Shown: positions 61,801 to 64,000 of the stretch, piece by piece
How the letters are laid out: the number at the start of each line of letters is the position of its first letter
Numbering within the stretch: position 1 is the stretch's first letter
Source: Paramecium octaurelia
Lineage: Eukaryota > Ciliophora > Oligohymenophorea > Peniculida > Parameciidae
Direction of reading: 5' to 3'
DNA: 64,000 bases
Assembly: GCA_905182995.1 (NCBI GenBank)
Contig: CAJJDP010000146.1
Span: forward strand, 64,758-128,757
The notes under the pieces: model-generated
The model's input: the letters and a program-made list of their open reading frames with translations, nothing else
Database searches by the model: none
Told to the model about the DNA's origin: nothing
Position numbers and translations under genes: made by a program

Positions 61801-62261
61801 TGGAGTGGTCTATTATTAAAGATTGAGACATATGGTATCAGACAAATCTCAAGCCAGAAGCATGGGACCTGTTGATGTACTCACTCAATAACCAATCAAA
61901 GGTAGAAAGAAGGGAGGAGGTATCAGACTTGGTGAGATGGAAAGAGATGCTCTGATTGCTCATGGTGTTGCTTATTGTATCAATGATCGTTTGCTCAAAT
62001 GTTCAGATTACTCTGAAAGTATTGCATTATATATTAATCATAGCCTACATCTGTGATAAATGTGGTAATATGTTAGCCACTTATCAATATGTCCAATTAT
62101 TGTCCTTAGAGAATATCCAGTCTGTGTAGAGTTCTCATCCTTATTGTGTGAGATGCAAATAAGCTAAATGTTCTAAGGTAGCCATACCATTTGTACTCCG
62201 ATATCTTGTAAATGAATTGGCAGCCATGAATGTTAAATTAGAATTTTCTGTTGCTAGATGA
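58863..62261 (+). CDS. RPA2: DNA-directed RNA polymerase I second-largest subunit RPA2 (1115 aa)
   Basis: Beta-subunit homologue with all main blocks: [11 protein letters not shown] at the N-terminus, [84 protein letters not shown], and the C-terminal zinc site YICDKCGNM...YCVRCKQAKC. The segment [18 protein letters not shown] is typical of polymerase I; Pol II and III have ETPEGxxCGLVKN there. It makes the large rRNA precursor in the nucleolus. Exons 58863-59265, 59292-62018 and 62044-62261, with introns of 26 and 25 nt, give 1116 codons, near the family's usual 1130-1200. Confidence 0.95.
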
Positions 62262-62672
62262 ATTGTACATTATATATATTTTATCAATATTATGATTGAT
62301 GAACTATTTAAAATAATTCTCTCATTTTTTGTTTATTGTGAATAGTGACTAGTGAATAGTTAATTCTAATCTATATCATATTAATAAATATATAAATGTT
62401 TTATCTTATACTACTTCATTTATTCAGATATTTATATATACTTTCTTCATCTCTTGAAAAACTCAGTCCTTTGTAACTATAGCATCCTTCCCTTCTAGTT
62501 GATTGCCTTTAAAAACTTGAACAAAGATTATTTTATTGTCTTAATTTAGATTGTTATTTATAATATCATCATAATTATCTAGCTTACTAAGTAAGTTATC
62601 TAGTTTCAGATGTAGATTATATTCTAGCGATTTCACAAGAATGAATCAAAGATTATTATATATAATTAATTA
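62262..62672. other. intergenic, AT-rich
   Basis: About 410 bp between RPA2 and the LRR-ankyrin gene. No coding frame or RNA gene was recognised. Confidence 0.5.
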
Positions 62673-64000
62673 ATGGATTATAACAACAAGAAAGAAGTGC
62701 ACTTAAATTCAACAGGATTAGAATAGTTTCCTATAATTGTACACGCAAGATATTTGAACCTAAGCAACAACAACATAAAGATGATTCCTACTAAAATAGT
62801 TGAATTATAATAATTGGAGATATTGATATTGAATCACAATTACATAAGTGCTTTTCCCAAGGTTTAGATGCCAAGATTGCACACTTTGGACATTGCAAAT
62901 AATCAATTAATATCCACTGACTTTTCTTCTTTGAATTTGGTGACTTTGGATGTTCAACAGAACCCATTTGAAATATACTAGCATCAGTCTTCAATTCAAT
63001 AATTAAACTTAAGTTGGTTTTTATTGATTGAGATGGATAGTAAGCAATTTAACTTGCAGAAAAGTACAATCGGGTAATTGTTGAGAAATCATAGGGAATT
63101 CAACTTCAATCATTTTGTGAATGTATTTTCATCATTTACAAATACAGTGTTGATCAAGGCAATTCAATATGATGAAAGAAGCGTGATACCTTCTATTTGC
63201 GCATATCATCCGGAATATTTGATGAGAATGTACCATCCTCAACCAGTGATATTGGCAGGAAAGTTAAACATTAAGTATGTAGTTTAATGAACCTATAGAA
63301 TCTTCAAGATTTTATTGGACCACATTGATCCATGTTCGAAACTAGTTAGATTCGTGTTTTTGTGGGCATGTAGCAAACTGGAAGTCGAGATAGTTGAATA
63401 TATGATAGAGAAACAAATATTTGGAGTGTGGGAAGAGAAAATGTTGGTGATTAGTCAGAATGTGGGAACACCAATGAAAGGTGTGAATGGAGATACACCG
63501 TTGCACTTTGTATTGAGAAAACATTGTAGAAATCAGAGTGAATATGACAGTTAATCAAAACTGATTCACATATTGATGAGATACCAAAATCCTAACCAAA
63601 AAAATAGTCAGAAAGTAGCCCCTATCCATGAGGTTTTGCAGGTGCCATCAATTCGAGTAAGATCAAGTATTTTAAACAGAGTTTCTAATCATGCAGTGAG
63701 GAGTACTTTGATTACAACAAGAAAATGGGAAAACAAAAGGATTCCCTAATGCACCAAGCAGCATCTCTAGGATACGTCTAGGCATTGCAATACTTAAGTG
63801 GTAAGGTCGATATCTTTAGTGTGAACAGACAAAACAAGACTCCCAAACAGAAGTGTTCACCATCTGTCCTTATTCTTAAATACGCTAGGAAACTAGAATT
63901 ACAGGATCTAATAGCCAATCTCGTCCTGGTTCAATAGCATTTGTCAGTTTCGGTAAGGAACTTCCATGCAGATTTCCATATCCAAATCAATGGAGAAGAT
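62673..64000 (+). CDS. leucine-rich-repeat and ankyrin-repeat protein, cut by the window end (427+ aa)
   Basis: Exons 62673-63274, 63299-63656 and 63680 to the end, with introns of 24 nt (63275-63298) and 23 nt (63657-63679). The N-terminus has LRR units (ARYLNLSNNNIKMIPTKIV, LEILILNHNYISAFPKV, LHTLDIANNQLIS). After about 200 residues come ankyrin-like repeats (NGDTPLHFVLRKH; KDSLMHQAASLGYVQALQYL). The frame is still open at 64000. A combination of LRR and ankyrin repeats points to a protein-interaction scaffold; further domains may lie beyond the edge. Confidence 0.8.

Noticed and set aside
1-64000. CRISPR arrays, bacterial operons, ribosome binding sites or phage regions
   Set aside because: The window is ciliate nuclear DNA; no spaced repeats or Shine-Dalgarno signals were seen, and the GH108 lysozyme is an isolated gene without phage neighbours.

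Overview
The window is ciliate nuclear DNA, almost certainly Paramecium (aurelia-like). It is very AT-rich. Long reading frames are interrupted by TAA and TAG but end only at TGA, so TAA/TAG are read as glutamine. Most genes carry tiny GT-AG introns of 20-34 nt, most often 22-28 nt, that must be removed to keep frame. Standard-code frames give only fragments of these genes, so all calls here come from re-reading both strands with TGA as the only stop and placing introns by frame. Exon sums were checked to be multiples of three.

Layout. 1-7.7 kb: a truncated tRNA-like piece, a VIT-vWA protein, then on the minus strand a lipidated MORN protein, an NIF/FCP1-type phosphatase and a four-helix membrane protein. 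7.7-16.3 kb: two coiled/helical proteins of unknown function, a gene-poor stretch, a broken Sec61-alpha copy and a small HTH-like protein. 16.3-26.7 kb: a class I cyclic-nucleotide phosphodiesterase divergent from SF3A2, a small membrane protein, a phage-type GH108 lysozyme, a coiled-coil gene whose start overlaps a divergent ORF, an SK-type channel homologue without the usual filter, and a membrane-anchored thioredoxin-fold protein. 26.7-38.2 kb: a 1306-aa EF-hand protein with 11 introns, a PH-like/CAMK-type kinase, a Der/EngA GTPase, a coiled-coil protein and a small protein with a 7-nt first exon. 39-41.7 kb: a second, inverted copy of the VIT-vWA gene. 42.4-49.1 kb: a multi-RRM protein, an unknown protein, a CXC (tesmin/TSO1) protein and a RING-coiled-coil-LRR protein. 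50-64 kb: a long intron-poor ORF with a possible beta-propeller start, a 1598-aa TmcB-like membrane protein, RAE1, the RNA polymerase I second-largest subunit (RPA2) and an LRR-ankyrin protein cut by the window end.

The genes do not form one pathway. They are a mix of housekeeping genes (SF3A2, RAE1, RPA2, Der) and ciliate-expanded signalling and cytoskeletal genes. Spacing is tight, often 30-150 bp. The most noteworthy points are the laterally acquired-looking lysozyme, the SK-like channel whose filter position reads SYEE rather than GYGD, the inverted VIT-vWA pair with exchanged linkers, the decayed Sec61-alpha copy, two loci where divergent start codons overlap or nearly touch, and a 127-nt frame-breaking insert in the CXC gene that is either an unusually long intron or an unexcised IES-like element. 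I did not find one clear new multi-gene system.
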